64,000 bases of DNA from Myrica gale. Lineage: Eukaryota; Streptophyta; Magnoliopsida; Fagales; Myricaceae. Position numbers and translations under genes: made by a program. The stretch lies in contig OZ005605.1 in NCBI GenBank assembly GCA_963930655.1, positions 7,509,501 through 7,573,500 of the forward strand, in the 5' to 3' direction. Shown here piece by piece: positions 34,994-46,825 of this stretch (position 1 is the first letter of the stretch; each line of letters starts with the position of its first letter). Under the pieces are notes generated by a model that did not search any database, was not told where the DNA came from, and worked only from the letters and a program-made list of their open reading frames with translations.

Positions 34994-35434
34994 TTAAAAC
35001 GATAAATAAAAAAATAAGTTTAAAGCAGAAACAGTAGACTTGTTCAAATCACGAGCTGCGACTGGCTCGTCCAAATCTTGTCTGAGGGCATCACAAACAT
35101 GCGCCAAATGCTCCTCCATATTATCCACCTGTCTGACGAGTGTCTGCAGCTGTACCAGAACGGTATGGACAGACTGGGAAAATTGAGACAATTGTTCTCT
35201 CATCCTTATTAGTTCCCTCTGCATAATATTAAACTCTTCCGTTATAGTCCTATCCGTCAGAGCAAGTTTCGTCTCCAGACCGGTCAAGCGGCATTGGAGC
35301 TCCATGCACAATGAATGCGTCGGCTGCATGATCGCCCAAATACTCTCGTTTAACTCCGTTAAATACGCGTATGCCCAGGTTGGTCGCTCTGTCTGTCCCC
35401 CGACATTGGTGATACTTCTTCCAGAGTGTTCCAT
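34994..35434 (-). pseudogene. CACTA-borne coiled-coil protein, copy A
   Basis: The ATG at 35434 opens MEHSGRSITNVGGQTERPTW, then YLTELNESIWAIMQPTHSLC, MELQCRLTGLETKLAL and a heptad-rich part (IRMREQLSQFSQSVHTVLVQ, VRQVDNMEEHLAHVCDALRQ), ending near 34994. The frame is open over about 146 codons, so this cassette may be coding-competent in copy A, but it lies in a broken element. An acceptor-like TAG just before the ATG matches the leader exon near 35730. I know of no assigned function. It shares a QPTHS-CRLT-LE pattern with the tail of the transposon protein. Confidence 0.6.
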
Positions 35435-35449
35435 GGTCAACCTAGCAAA

Positions 35450-36430
35450 ACCGTCCGAACATGAGCATAAACCGTTCGCATGACAGTCAAACTGCGTCGT
35501 TTAAATTTTAGGACGTCCGAATATAATAAAAGACGTCCGCACGTACAATAACAGTCCTGACGGTTGACAACAAGTCCGGACGTTGTGAAACTACGTCCAA
35601 ACGTGATTCGACGAACACTACCCAAAAAACTAATTTCATAAAATAAAACACCATAACAAACTAAACAATCTAACAATCGACGTTATTTAATCGAAATACA
35701 TAAATAAAACAACATAACAAACGTTTTACCTGAATTTCTTTGAGAAATCTGGAATGGAGAGTGAAAACCGAGAGAAAAGTTTGAGAGTGAGTTTGAGATT
35801 TTGACAAAGTCTGTCGGTTTAATGTGGCCAGTAACCGTCCGGACGTTTAAAACTAGTGTTCAGACGTGTTTCAACGGTTATACTGACACGTGGCCCTATC
35901 AAACTTAACGTCATTAAATATGCCCGATTTGAAATGCTTCTAGAACTTATACAATCCACACGCTTTTTCTTTGTTCGGACTGTATCGATGTCACGTGCCT
36001 GAATTCTTGCAACGTGGAAGCACACGATTCGCGGAAGATGCATTTATAATTGTGCGGACCTTTTTTGTACCGTCCGGACTTGCGTATTTTTTCCGTTGGA
36101 ATGTGGTTTATAACGTTCGGACTGAATTGAGTATTCCTGAAGATTTTTAATTTGTCACTCTAGCCTGACGATTACTATTCGTTAGATAATAGCCATTCGG
36201 ATTGTGTACCAACGGAGTCCGGACGGGGGTGTAAAATTGTGACGATTTTAATTGTCACTCGGTTATGACGATGTGGAATTTGTCACCCTGCATCGAGTCC
36301 GAACGAGTATCTTGCGAGTGCGGACGTTATGTTTTTTTTTGTGACGGTTTTTTCCTTCATTCATTCACAACACGTGTATGTCGTCACACTAGCAATACGT
36401 CCGAACGAGGTTGTGATAGGTCCGGACGGA
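35450..36430. promoter_or_regulatory. Right subterminal array and intron array, copy A
   Basis: Two clusters, 35820-36430 and 35450-35600, either side of a leader exon with donor near 35731 (CAG then GTAAAACG). Exact GTCCGGAC sites are near 35575, 35830, 36082, 36218 and 36418. Interspersed 'gtgacaattaaaatcgtca'-type words form a second subterminal motif. Confidence 0.65.
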
Positions 36431-36568
36431 TTTGGAGTTCCTGAATGGTTTTGGGTGACGAAATTAATATTTTGTCATGGAAAATTGATTTTAGGTGACA
36501 AAATTTGGTTGACAAAATTTGGTTTGACACCCAAAATTTTGTCACCTAAACCATAATTTTTTGTAGTG

Positions 36569-37287
36569 AATTTTAAAATAAAAAATATATTATAATATTA
36601 TTTTGGCCCTCCAAAGATAAATTCCTAGCTCCTGAGCTGGTGGCTTTTGAGAAGATGGAGATGAAAGAACTATCTCTGTCTCAATCATTACTTACAAACC
36701 CTCTTTGTTATAAAGAAACAAATCATCTAAGTGATCGCATGGTAGTCGATGTAGAAGAATTTTAGCAGTTGAACAAAGAGAAAATTGAATATTTCAAAGT
36801 TTAAATGTATAAAGTAAATTTTGTTAGATAAATTAAAATATGAATTAATTTTCATTGATTCCTTATTAGAGTTTAAAAGCCTCGAAAACGGCACAACTCG
36901 TGGCCTCGTAAGTTTTGTTTTTCCTTCTGATTCCTCTCACTCGTGTACACTCTCTTTTATCTGTCTCGGCACTCTAACAACTCTCTCTCTCTCACTCACT
37001 CGCACTCACCATCGCCCTCAGTCCCCTCTCTGTCTCCATGACTCCAGACTACTACTCCTATTCTCGTGGCAGCAGAGGCAGGTAACCTCTCTCTCTTTCT
37101 CATTTTAAAATTTCCATTTTGGTTGCTGGATTTTGGCTTGGTGATCGATTTAGGGCTGTTGGTATGCCTCTCTATCTCAGATTCTCAGTGCCAATACTCT
37201 CAGCTTCATTCACAGGACGTTCTTCACAGACTCTACGAAAGAATCAATTGATTTTGCTACCGCTGCTGCCGATTCCTTCCTCTGCAA
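36569..37287. other. Flank and possible leader of the RFL pseudogene
   Basis: CT-rich, exon-like sequence at 36930-37080, including 'ctctctctctctcact', ends with a donor-like GCAG then GTAACC. It could be the 5' leader exon of the PPR pseudogene starting at 37288. The 36600-36800 part has no recognised feature. Confidence 0.4.
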
Positions 37288-39772
37288 ATGAGTATGACTG
37301 CTAAATCTATCAACCCTCTTCTACTCTTCTCGAATTGTTTGGTTTCTGGGTATCAGTGTTCTTGTCTAAGGATTTCATTTCGTGCTTAAAACTGTTGTCA
37401 TTATTCCACTGCTGCCTCTAACATTACCACCGCTGATAAAGAAAATGTCGAAAACCAAGAATGAGGCCCTGCTCTCAGAGAGGCTGCGGCGTCCCCTAGG
37501 TGGATGCCCCTTCTTTGAATGCCTGCAGAGCCGATGATTATTCTTAATTATCTAATTGCCCTTGACGCATATATGTACATTTTACCCATGATCTCTCTCT
37601 CTCTCTCTCTCATTCTGTAATCGAATGTGATGAGGCGGTGATGATATTTTCAGTGCGTAAATCAGACACCGAGCAAGGTTCCCATATTCTTGGCGGGGTG
37701 ACTTCGAGCTTCCCGTGTATAATGAGTATCATACCCATTTTTGCGGGCAGCTCTTTGTTGCAGCCATGGACGGGGCCGGGCTCTTCCTCATTTGTCTAAG
37801 AATAGGTGAATATGAGCCTCGCTTTACTCAAATATAAAAATATTTATAAAAAAATGTCGAAAACCCTTTTCAGTTTCTGAAATCTCTGAGAGAGCAATGC
37901 CGATATGGAAGTATAGGGAAACTCGATTCTGCCATAAGGTTTTTTGGAAGGATGGTTTGCATGCGCCTTTTGCCTTCCCTTGTGGATTTCAATCAATTGT
38001 TAGGTGCGATTGCAAAAATGAAGCATTATTCGACGGTGATCACACTCATTAAAAAATGGAATCCCGACGAATTGATCCTAGCAATTATACACTGAGTGTC
38101 TTGATCAATTGTCTCTGCCATTTGAACCAGGTGGATCTCGGGTTCTCTGTGTTGGGAAGAATTTTTAAACTCGGTTATCTACCAGACTAAGTTCCAATAT
38201 CTACTCTTGTGAAAAGGTTCTATCTTCAAGGTAAGATTGCTGAAGCTATGAAGTTGGTTGATGAAATGGAGAGCATAGCCTACAAACCCAATGCAGTTAC
38301 CTATGGAACGATCATTAACGCCTTGTGTAAAAGCGGCGAGACCAGTGTGGTCGTTGTGTTGCATAAGAAGATGGAGGAAGCAAACTTTGAACTCGGTGTA
38401 GTGTTGTATAACACAGTTATTGATAGTTTATGCAAGGACATATTGGTAAATGTAGCTATAAACCTCTTCTTTGAAATGACAAGTAAAGGAATTCGCCCCG
38501 AACTGGTCATGCACAATTCATTATCATGGCCTATGCAATTCCGGCCGATGGAAGGAAGCAACTAAGCTCCTACATGAGATGGTGAAAAGGAAAATCATGA
38601 CAGATGTACGTACATTCAACATCTTGGTGCATACATTCAAGCAAAAAGGGAATGCTTACAAAGGTAAAATAATTCATAAAGGCATTGATCATGACGTAGT
38701 CACGTATGGCTCCTTGATCAAAACACTTGGCAAAGAAGGGTTGCTTACAGAGTCAAAAGAAGTATTCGATGTGATGATTTAAAGCGGCATTGATCCTAAT
38801 GTAATCATATAGAACTCCATGATTGACGGTTATTGTTTGCAAAACAAAATGGAGGAGGCTCTCAAGGTGCTTAATTTGATGTTGGCAAGGGGATGCTAGC
38901 CTTTTGCTTTTACTTATAACATTTTGATCCATGGATTCTGTAAAAGAAAACGAATAGATGAGGCAACGAGTCTCAATCAAGAAATGTCAAAGAATGAAAT
39001 TATTCCTAATGTCGTTACTCACACCGCTCTTATAGGTGGGCTTTGCCAAGTTGGGAGACCTCATGCTGCTATAAAGGTACTTCATAAGATGCTAGACTAT
39101 GGGCAACATCCAAATCTCCAAACTTATGCTGTTTTGTTGGATGACATGTTTATGAACCAACAATTAACCTAGGCAATTATATTGTTTCAACAAATGGAAG
39201 ACCAAGGCTTGACCTTTAATATTGTTGTTTATAACGTTTCAATTGATGTTATGTGTAATGCTGGGAAACTTACCACTTTAAGAGAACTCTTTCATAGTCT
39301 TCCTACCAAACGATTCCAACCGGTTGTTCGAACTTACACCATAATGATCAAAGGATATTGCAAAGAGGGACTATTAAATGAAGCATGTGCACTATTCGAA
39401 CAAATGGACTGGAATGGTTGCTTACCTGATTACTTTACATATAACTCAATCATCCAAGGACTCTTGCAACATAAGGAGACATCAAATGCAACAAAATATC
39501 TCCAAATGATGCTTGACAAGGGTTTCTCAGCAGATGCAACCACCGCAACCATGTTCTTCGAAATGTTGTCGGCTGATCAGCGAGATAAAACTGTTCGAGA
39601 ATATTTTCAGAACACTATGGGAAGGTTTTCTAATTTTTTAATTCAAAAGAAATATTTCATAAACCTTTGCCGGAACAAAGACATATTTAGAGAAGGTGTT
39701 ACCCTTCCATGTCTTTGGAGTAGGTTGTTTGTTGCCACCTTTTTTTTGTTTTCTTACAAAATTTATCCGTGA
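37288..39772 (+). pseudogene. Restorer-of-fertility-like (RFL) PPR pseudogene
   Basis: The ATG at 37288 starts MSMTAKSINPLLLFSNCLVS, compatible with a mitochondrial presequence. Further on come VDFNQLLGAIAKMKHYSTVI and TLSVLINCLCHLNQVDLGFS, signatures of the RFL subclade, then many 35-residue P-type repeats such as KPNAVTYGTIINALCKSG, ELGVVLYNTVIDSLCKD, MTDVRTFNILVHTFKQKGN, PNVVTHTALIGGLCQVGRP, QPVVRTYTIMIKGYCKEGLL and LPDYFTYNSIIQGLLQHKE. Lesions: stop codons near 37399, 38188, 38779, 38809, 38897 and 39170, and frameshifts near 38065 and 38520. RFL proteins bind mitochondrial transcripts, in some species those linked to male sterility. This one is dead. Confidence 0.9.
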
Positions 39773-40142
39773 ACTTGATTTGCAATTGAAATCTGTCCCC
39801 TAAATGTTTATCCAGAGTTTGGCTTACATGAAGTTGTTTGCTTATTAGCCCATCGAATTGGACTTGTAGGTGTTTCATCACTAATCAAAGGGTGATATTC
39901 TTAAAGGATTATTGGGCAGCAAATATCGTCTTAATATTTGTAAGCTGAATGTGTCTTCATGTTATAAGCTGGAACCAGTACAACATCATTAGATTAGGAA
40001 ATTTATTTGCAGTTAGTGTAGACTGGTTAGTTTATCAACATACAGAAGTTGCTAATAGTTATCTACGTGCTTCTTTGTACAATGACTTGGAGAATTGGAG
40101 ATATGCAACTTGAATTGTAATATAAAAAATGACATCAGGTCT
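39773..40142. other. Downstream flank of the RFL pseudogene, no gene seen
   Basis: AT-rich sequence between the pseudogene and the left end of the third CACTA. No motif recognised. Confidence 0.4.
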
Positions 40143-40816
40143 TGCTACAATACAAAAAAAAAGGTCTTTAGTGGCGGTCAAAAACCGCCGCTAAAGGTTA
40201 AATAAGCAGCAACGGTTTTTTAGCGGCGGTCCTAACTGCCACTGTATGACCATCGCGGTAGGCTATAGCGGTGATTTTTAAGACCGCTAGTGAAGACCTC
40301 GGGTCTATTGCAGCGGTCGGAACCGCCGCTATAGAACTTCGGGTCTATAGCATCGATTATTCAGGGGCGGTCTAGACTGTCGCTGTAGACCCGAAGATTT
40401 CTAGATGTGGTCATAAAGCAGAGGTTTCGACCGCTGCTGTAGACCAGAAGTTTTATAGCAGAGATCATATGACAGCGGTCGCGACTGCTGCTGTAGACCT
40501 GAAGTTCTATAGCAGTGGTCATATAGAAGCGGTCATGGCTGCCACTATAAACCCGAAAATTATTAACGGCGGTTGCGACCGTCGCAATAGACACAAAGGT
40601 TTTTTTATTATTTTATTTTCGTCCAGCATTTTAAAACGCCACTAAATCAGCATTAAAAAAATGTAATAGAAAAGTGTAATAAAACAAAATATATTTTATC
40701 ATTGACTAAATAACCACGTCTTACAAGTTTTGCAAGAAACACAAATAAGTTATAAAAAATTCGCAGTAGTCTATAAACTAGCAAGTAATGATATTTAACA
40801 ACAAATAACAAAAACT

Positions 40817-41403
40817 TTAATCTTTAGCAGCTTCAGCACATGCATTATCACCATCTGCTCCAGCATTTGCATCATCTGTATCACCATCACCCTCACTATC
40901 AACATTGTCTGCAATTGCAATATTGGAAAATTAACAAACGGTAATGACATGAAGAAAGATAAAAATAAATAAATACGACCACAAGATTTTAGTACACATT
41001 TAAAATCAATTTACTGGCAATCTTCATTTATGTTAGTATCTTACCATCAATCATTTTCTGATTTGCATGAGATGATCTATGAAGTGATAGTGGTCCCTGG
41101 TTAGGATTGTGACTGGTAATATTTTGGTTTTCATGTTGCTCCTACAAAAGTTAAACAAACAATTAGCTAGGAAAATACGCAAATAGAATCAATTGTAATT
41201 ATTTGAGGGTACGTAACTAAAATTTCTACCCAGGCTGTAGCCATCATTTGGATGTTAGATTGAAGCGATGAAATTGTAGACTCAATAGTCTTTATTCTAT
41301 CCTGGATGTCCACTATTTGGTCGTTATTAGATGATGTAGGCTTAGTGGATATTCTGCTGGTGTTAGTAGGATGAGATGACCAAGTGTCGAAATAATTTGA
41401 GTC
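40817..41403 (-). pseudogene. Spliced C-terminal part of a protein encoded by the third CACTA
   Basis: Three exon-like pieces with good borders on the minus strand. The first (about 41403-41216) reads TSSNNDQIVDIQDRIKTIES then TISSLQSNIQMMATAWVE, a coiled coil. The second (about 41138-41046) reads EQHENQNITSHNPNQGPLSL. The third (40907-40817) is acidic, DNVDSEGDGDTDDANAGADG, and ends in TAA. Short coiled-coil and acidic tails like this are typical of the DNA-binding second protein of plant CACTA elements. No conserved domain is visible in what remains, so function is inferred from position. Confidence 0.45.
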
Positions 41404-42418
41404 TACTTAAATACTGCAATTATGTCCATATATCCTAGCTGGGAACAATACATAAAAGTTAGAGATGGAAACAACATGCCTAACTTTTCCATCAAGAAAG
41501 ATGATTTGGTCACATGAAACCTGACTTTCATCCTAGTAGACATGACACCCTAGCAGTGCAAGCATTTAAACGTTCAATAGAAAGGCTCCCCCACTCTGAA
41601 GGCCATTGCAACCATGTCTTCCACTAGGGGGATCATTAGCAAATATGATTTCCAGCCCAAAGGCATAATTCCTCAAACATATGGCATTCCCACTTAAGTC
41701 TATGAAAATTAAAAACTAATGAATAAATTAACCAGTGCCAAATCCATAAGAAGGGTAAGGATACATTTTTGAAGTTTTTTCTTACCACAAACTCGATCAT
41801 TAATACGAGAAGAAAGAAAATAAAGAAACTAGGAAAACAATTAAAATGCTAGGGTAAATGAAATATGTACTTTGACGATATCTAAAATTGGACAATCAAG
41901 AAACTCATAAGTCCGGTGGAGGAGGGGAGCTGAGAGGGAGTGAACCGAGAGTCGCCGGCGTCGGAGGAGGTGAGAGGGACTAGGTCATTGAGGGGCGTGA
42001 GGCAGTGCACTGAGAGGGAAAGGTCGTGTGAATCGGAGGCGAGCTGGGTTGGGCAGGCCGCAAGCAAAGTGAGAGAGGGCTAGCTGCTGGTGGTTAGTGG
42101 CGGCAGAGTGAGGAGGAGAGAGAGACAGAAACCAGCGTCGGGAGGGGGAACGGATTGAGAGTACTGAGAAAGGGGGAATCAGGGAAAATTGAGGGGGGGA
42201 TATTACACCAGGGTGAAACACCTGGTTTAAAAAAACAACAACAAAACAAAACAAGTGAGGGCCGGCTAGTGGGTTGAGGCATGGGCCGGGTGGGCTGATT
42301 CTAAAGGGGTCGGCCCATATAAAAAAATATATTAACATTTTCTAATTTATAATTTTTAAAATTATTTTAATACTAAGTTATTTTTTGTAGTTATGTGTTT
42401 TTAGCAAATTAAAATATA

Positions 42419-42937
42419 GGGGTAAACTCATAGTTAGCCCCATATGTTTGGGCAAAAATCATAGTTAGCCCCCTATTTTTCAATCCAACAATTTGATACC
42501 CATAACTTTCAAAACCTATCAATCTTCGCCCCCGTCTAAATTAGACGTTAAATCAGACGGAAAATCATGAAAAATGACCAAAATGCCCCTTCAAAATAAA
42601 TTTAATAAAAAAATTTAAAAAATTCATTAAAAAATAAAAAATGATATTTTTTAAAAATTAATATTTTTTAAATAAAACTATATTGAAACTCTATTTCAAT
42701 AATATATATTTTTAAATTTATTTCTTAAATTTATATATTTTTTATTTTTAAAAATTTAGCTTTGGAGGGGCATTTCGGTCATTTTGCATGAATTTCCATC
42801 GGACTTAACACCTGATTTAGACGGGGGGCTAAGATTGATAGGTTTTAAAATTTATGGGTCTCAAATTGTTGGATTGAAAGATATGGGACTAACTTGATTT
42901 TTGCTCAAACATAGGGGGCTAACTATGAGTTTACTCC
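42419..42937. repeat. Foldback element, family 3, nested in the third CACTA
   Basis: 519 bp, starting GGGGTAAACTCATAGTTAGC and ending with a near reverse complement. Outer arms (about 150 bp each) pair 'cccccta', 'caatccaaca', 'cctatcaatctt' and 'cccccgtctaaat' with partners at 42780-42930. Flanks are TAAAATATA on both sides (42410-42418 and 42938-42946), a perfect 9-bp duplication. The flanking 75 bp is also present twice in tandem (about 42340-42409 and 42950-43020). Confidence 0.88.
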
Positions 42938-43020
42938 TAAAATATATCACATTTTCTAATTTCTAATTTTTTAAATTTTTTTAATACTAAGTTATATTTT
43001 TTAGTTATGTGTTTTTAGCA

Positions 43021-43400
43021 AATTAAAAAACATAGCATATTATTTTACACTTTTTTTTTTATAACAAGTATAATAATCTTATTTAAAATAATCTTATATA
43101 ATATTTATAATTTAAAAGTATAATATTTTTTATATAACAGTGAATGATTTCTTATATGTGTTTAACATATACTTTATATATTTTTGTTTGAAATTAATTA
43201 ATATGTCATAAATAAATAGTATCATATAACTAATTATTGAACAAATATATTCTCATTATAAGCCTGTGTAATAGATGTTTTCTAAATTACTTAGAAATAA
43301 CCAATAAATATGCAATTACTAAAACAACCATAGGTATAATTTAAAATATATAACATAATAACTTCAATTTTCATAACACTAGTTCTAATTCCATATTTTA
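43021..43400 (+). repeat. Dispersed AT-rich repeat, copy 2
   Basis: Same order of words as 4990-5412, same orientation. Inside the third CACTA. Confidence 0.65.
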
Positions 43401-43767
43401 TTAAGTAGATCCCTTAGAATAAAATTTTTAAAATACATGACAAATTAAAATTATATATTAAAATGAGTAAAATAATCTAAATATATAATTATTAACATTA
43501 AAAACATAAATTTAATTTTTTTTTTTTGGAACTTATACCTATAGCAGAGTTTATGTCAACAAACGCTGCTATAGGTATACTTTTAGCAGCGTTTTTCTAC
43601 AAAAACGCTGCTAAAGGTCTAACCTATAGCGGCGGTCAATGTGATCGCCGCTATAGACACCTGATTTCTAGCGGCGTTCCTGGACGATTGCCGCTAGCAA
43701 TTACACATACATCCTTTAACGGCGTTTTTTGTGACCGCCGCTAAAGACCGTGTTTTTTTTTGTAGTG

Positions 43768-45566
43768 CTAGAGGATTCAGCATTTAAAGAAAGCATTCTA
43801 CTCTTTTGTGCACCCATTAGTGTTATATACTCTTGTCGTTATTGTTGTGGTCATGGTTATTATTGTTGTTCTTGTTATCGTTTATAATGCTTTATATTAA
43901 ATATCATAATTTAAAGGCCTTTCATCGTTAACATTGCTATATATTCTATGATATTGTTCTTAATTTTTTTCTTTTTCTTTTGTGCGAACAACCAAAAGCA
44001 GTTTACACTTAACATGGTGTTCTTGTCCTCATGCTGTAATTGTTATTTCGTTTTTCTCCTCAGGCAATCGTACTTGACTTTCTGATTGTTTTTGTGCCTT
44101 CCCTCGTGGCTCATCTTTCGAGTCAGATGTGTTTAACAAAGATTACGTTCCTGTTTCAAAGTTTTATTCCATAATTACGGGAAGGGAGGATTGTCTGTTA
44201 AAACAATCCAGTTATTCTAAAAGCAGATTCAGGGGGCCGGTTGGGTCGTCTGTGAGAAGTTGAAATCATGAAGCCAGATCAAGGGTGTTATCTCTTGTGG
44301 TTTGCTTGATGAGCAGAACCAGGTTCCTAGAACGTCTTTTCTAAAGAAGTTGGGGGCGCTTGTCTTCGAAATCTTTTTAATTGGTTTCAGAGGCACAGTA
44401 GCCAGGTTGATGCATTCTTACCACGAATTTGTGGATGGCATTATGAGTTAGTCTTTCTTTCCTTTTTCGTTGCAAATGATGGTTGACAAGGAATTCTCAC
44501 AGCAACTCATATTTTAACCCTTTTTGGACAATCGATGAGGCATAAGTGCATTTGCATCGAGTTTTTATTATAACTTCTACAAGGTGATATGCCTTTTCAT
44601 TCCTTCGGACCAGGTTTTTTTGCTTCTACCTGTACTTTAATCATATTTCCTCCCAGGCGATATGCCTTTTCACTTCATTTTTTGGAGTTTTGTTGATCAC
44701 TAGAGCATAAATTCATCTGGATGTGAACCAAATGAAGTAAACGTGCATAATGAAGACATGAATGAGCTGAGATTTAAATTTCGACTGCTTCGAGAGAGGG
44801 GAGTAAAACGTGTGCTTGAAGGAAGAAGAACAGCCATATGGATAAGGAAGTCCAAGGAGTTCATGCCATTCCTCCAAGATAACCTAAAACCTATGATTAG
44901 TTGTCTTCAATCCTTACGACATTAGTTGGCAACTTGGAAACAGTATTCAGGGTTGCATATCCAACAAATGCTAAACCTTCTTTCTTATTGTGTTCTATGT
45001 GAAATTTCTTGTCCTGTAAAATTTCCTTGAGAGAGAGAGAGAGAGAGAGGTAGACTGCGCAATATGAATTCTTCAGCTGCAAATTTATTCAAAACAGCTC
45101 AAGTTTGGACAAAATGATATCCATCTATATACGGTGAAAACTTGTATATAATCCAGTGCACAGTCGAGCATTTCCTTGAACATCCACGTGCAAGGTCATT
45201 GATAGAGCACAAATGAAAAAAGTTGCAACTTTTAATTGAAAATAACCAGGGAATGGGAGCCCCTCTTTGTGTTCATATTTGCAATTTTGGTCCGTGAATG
45301 TTCCCTGGGATCGAATCTCTCAGCAGAACTGAAACAGTAGAAAATTTCGGTCAACTCTTGGTGTAGAAACCACAGGCAACCATTTAAAAAGAAAAGCTTT
45401 CAAATGCAGAGATGTTCTTTTGCATGATTCTGACTCAATGCACGCAGACGTGAGGAGATGGATATATGAGAAACATAAAAACCAAGAAGTCATATCTTAC
45501 TTCAAGTGGAGGGCGCAAGGTCCATTCATCGTTGTTGGGTTGATCATATAAGCAACCCCCATGACA
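43768..45566. other. Stretch with no recognised gene
   Basis: Contains a 60-codon plus-strand frame at 44743-44925 (MHNEDMNELRFKFRLLRERG then basic residues), which I do not recognise, and a GA microsatellite at about 45032-45050. No transposon boundary seen. It may be the flank of a deleted gene. Confidence 0.35.
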
Positions 45567-46123
45567 GGTTCGGTTATGGTGCTGAGCGCCTAAGGTGCTG
45601 AGGGTGCTGATGGATGGCTGGGATTAACTTTTCAATATCCAAGGGCTGAAAATAACGCCACGTCAGTTAATGATTTTTTACCCGCGTTTGACCCATTTAC
45701 CACATGACCCGTTTTCCTCATAACCCTTAGACGACCCGGTTTGCAGAAAACCATTTCGACATTCCGTTTTGGCCACAGCTCCAGCACCGCCCGTTTGTCA
45801 CAGCTCCAGCTCCGTCCGTCGCCGCCCAGATCTGTCACCGTCGCTCAAAGTTTGGACGTACGTCAAAAGATTCCGATCCCCAATTGGAACTCCCTCTTCT
45901 TCGCCGCCCAGATCTGTATGGCTTCTGTTCCCTGGAATGGAAATATATTTCTGTTGATCACACAATGTCATTAGAGTTTGAAGTTATGAACTTGTATTCA
46001 ATTACTTGTGCTTCTCATCTTGAAAAACGTTATAACTTCTAAATTTCCCTTTTCCTACTGTCTATACTACTCGAGCACTCTCTTGTCAATTTTCTGAATG
46101 CTGTTGATTTCTTGGTTTTGCAG

Positions 46124-46825
46124 TCAACTTGATAACAATCACTTTGATGGGACTACAATTCCAGCTTCGTACAACAACATGTCTAAGTTGCTGAAGTTGT
46201 AAGTGCATATTATCATCCTCTGTTTGTATCGAAAGAAAACACAGTGTTTGGTGCTAACCTTGAGGTGTGAGGTGGAAAGTTTTTATTTATTTTTTGGCCA
46301 AAGGATAGTAGAAGTTTTGATGTATGAAAACTGAAATAAAGAGGAAAAAGGTAGACAAATCAGAGTAATAGAAAATAGGAAGAATGGTGTTTCGTTGGGA
46401 AGAACAAATAGATTAGTCAAACATCAATTGAAAGGAATAGAAGAACAACTGAGATGTAGAGTTGCTTGAGCCAACTACGGTTGCATGAAGCCCTTTCATT
46501 CATCTTTTGAAACATCGGAGTCCTTGGTCAACTGAACAAGACAGCCTTTTCTATGATTAATTTTGTCCATTTCAAATTCCGTGTGACTCTAGGTGGTTTG
46601 ATCAAATTCTAAAAGCTACATTATGTCCATTAGTTAGTGTAAACCTTTCTTGTTCTTAGAAGCTTTATATGCTTGTAAGATGGCAGTCAAGAAGTATGCA
46701 AATTCACATATGTATTCAGAGATTATAATTTCTCTTTTGGTTGGCTTTACCAGGAGCCTTAGAAACTGCAACTTGCATGGAGAAATTCCCAATTTTAGCC
46801 AAATACCAAACCTTTCTTCCCAAAT
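46124..46825 (+). pseudogene. Two LRR receptor-kinase exons captured by the Mutator-like element
   Basis: Exon 46124-46198 (acceptor TTTTGCAG, donor GTAAGT) encodes [18 protein letters not shown], and the next (46754 to about 46820, acceptor TACCAG) encodes SLRNCNLHGEIPNFSQIPNL and then runs into a stop. Both fit the LRR exons of the plant LRR-RLK group with 'LDNN.FDGT.IP.SY..MSKL..L.LRNC.L.G.IP' (one 24-residue repeat per 72-bp exon). The kinase domain and signal peptide are absent. Active members sit at the plasma membrane. This is a scrap with no coding function of its own. Confidence 0.75.

Larger units (their letters stand above)
27172..36568 (-). mobile_element. CACTA-type transposon copy A (three cassettes, left end missing)
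   Basis: The right terminus reads TTGTAGTG at 36561-36568, reverse complement of CACTACAA. The next 110 bp inward carry GTGACAAAATTT-type words also found at the start of copy B (51606). Leftward from there are three gene cassettes on the minus strand: a coiled-coil protein, a 'putative plant transposon protein' and a PF03004-like protein. Clusters of GTCCGGAC-type palindromes accompany them. The left end is cut off by the Gypsy LTR at 27171. A related solo LTR sits inside the second cassette. No intact DDE transposase is present, so this copy would depend on another element. Confidence 0.85.
40143..43767 (-). mobile_element. Non-autonomous CACTA transposon, unrelated family (AGCGGCGGTC motif)
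   Basis: The right end is TTGTAGTG (43760-43767), preceded by a run of T and 'GACCGCCGCTAAAGACC'. The left end is a degraded CTACAATACAAAAAA (40145 on) followed by 'GGTCTTTAGTGGCGGTC'. Subterminal regions (40160-40600 and 43540-43760) are packed with TAGCGGCGGTC and GACCGCCGCTATAG words in both directions, the expected binding-site arrays. The interior holds a broken spliced gene, a 519-bp foldback element and an AT-rich stretch duplicated at 4990-5412. A 3-bp target-site duplication is not clear (TCT versus CTA). Confidence 0.85.
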
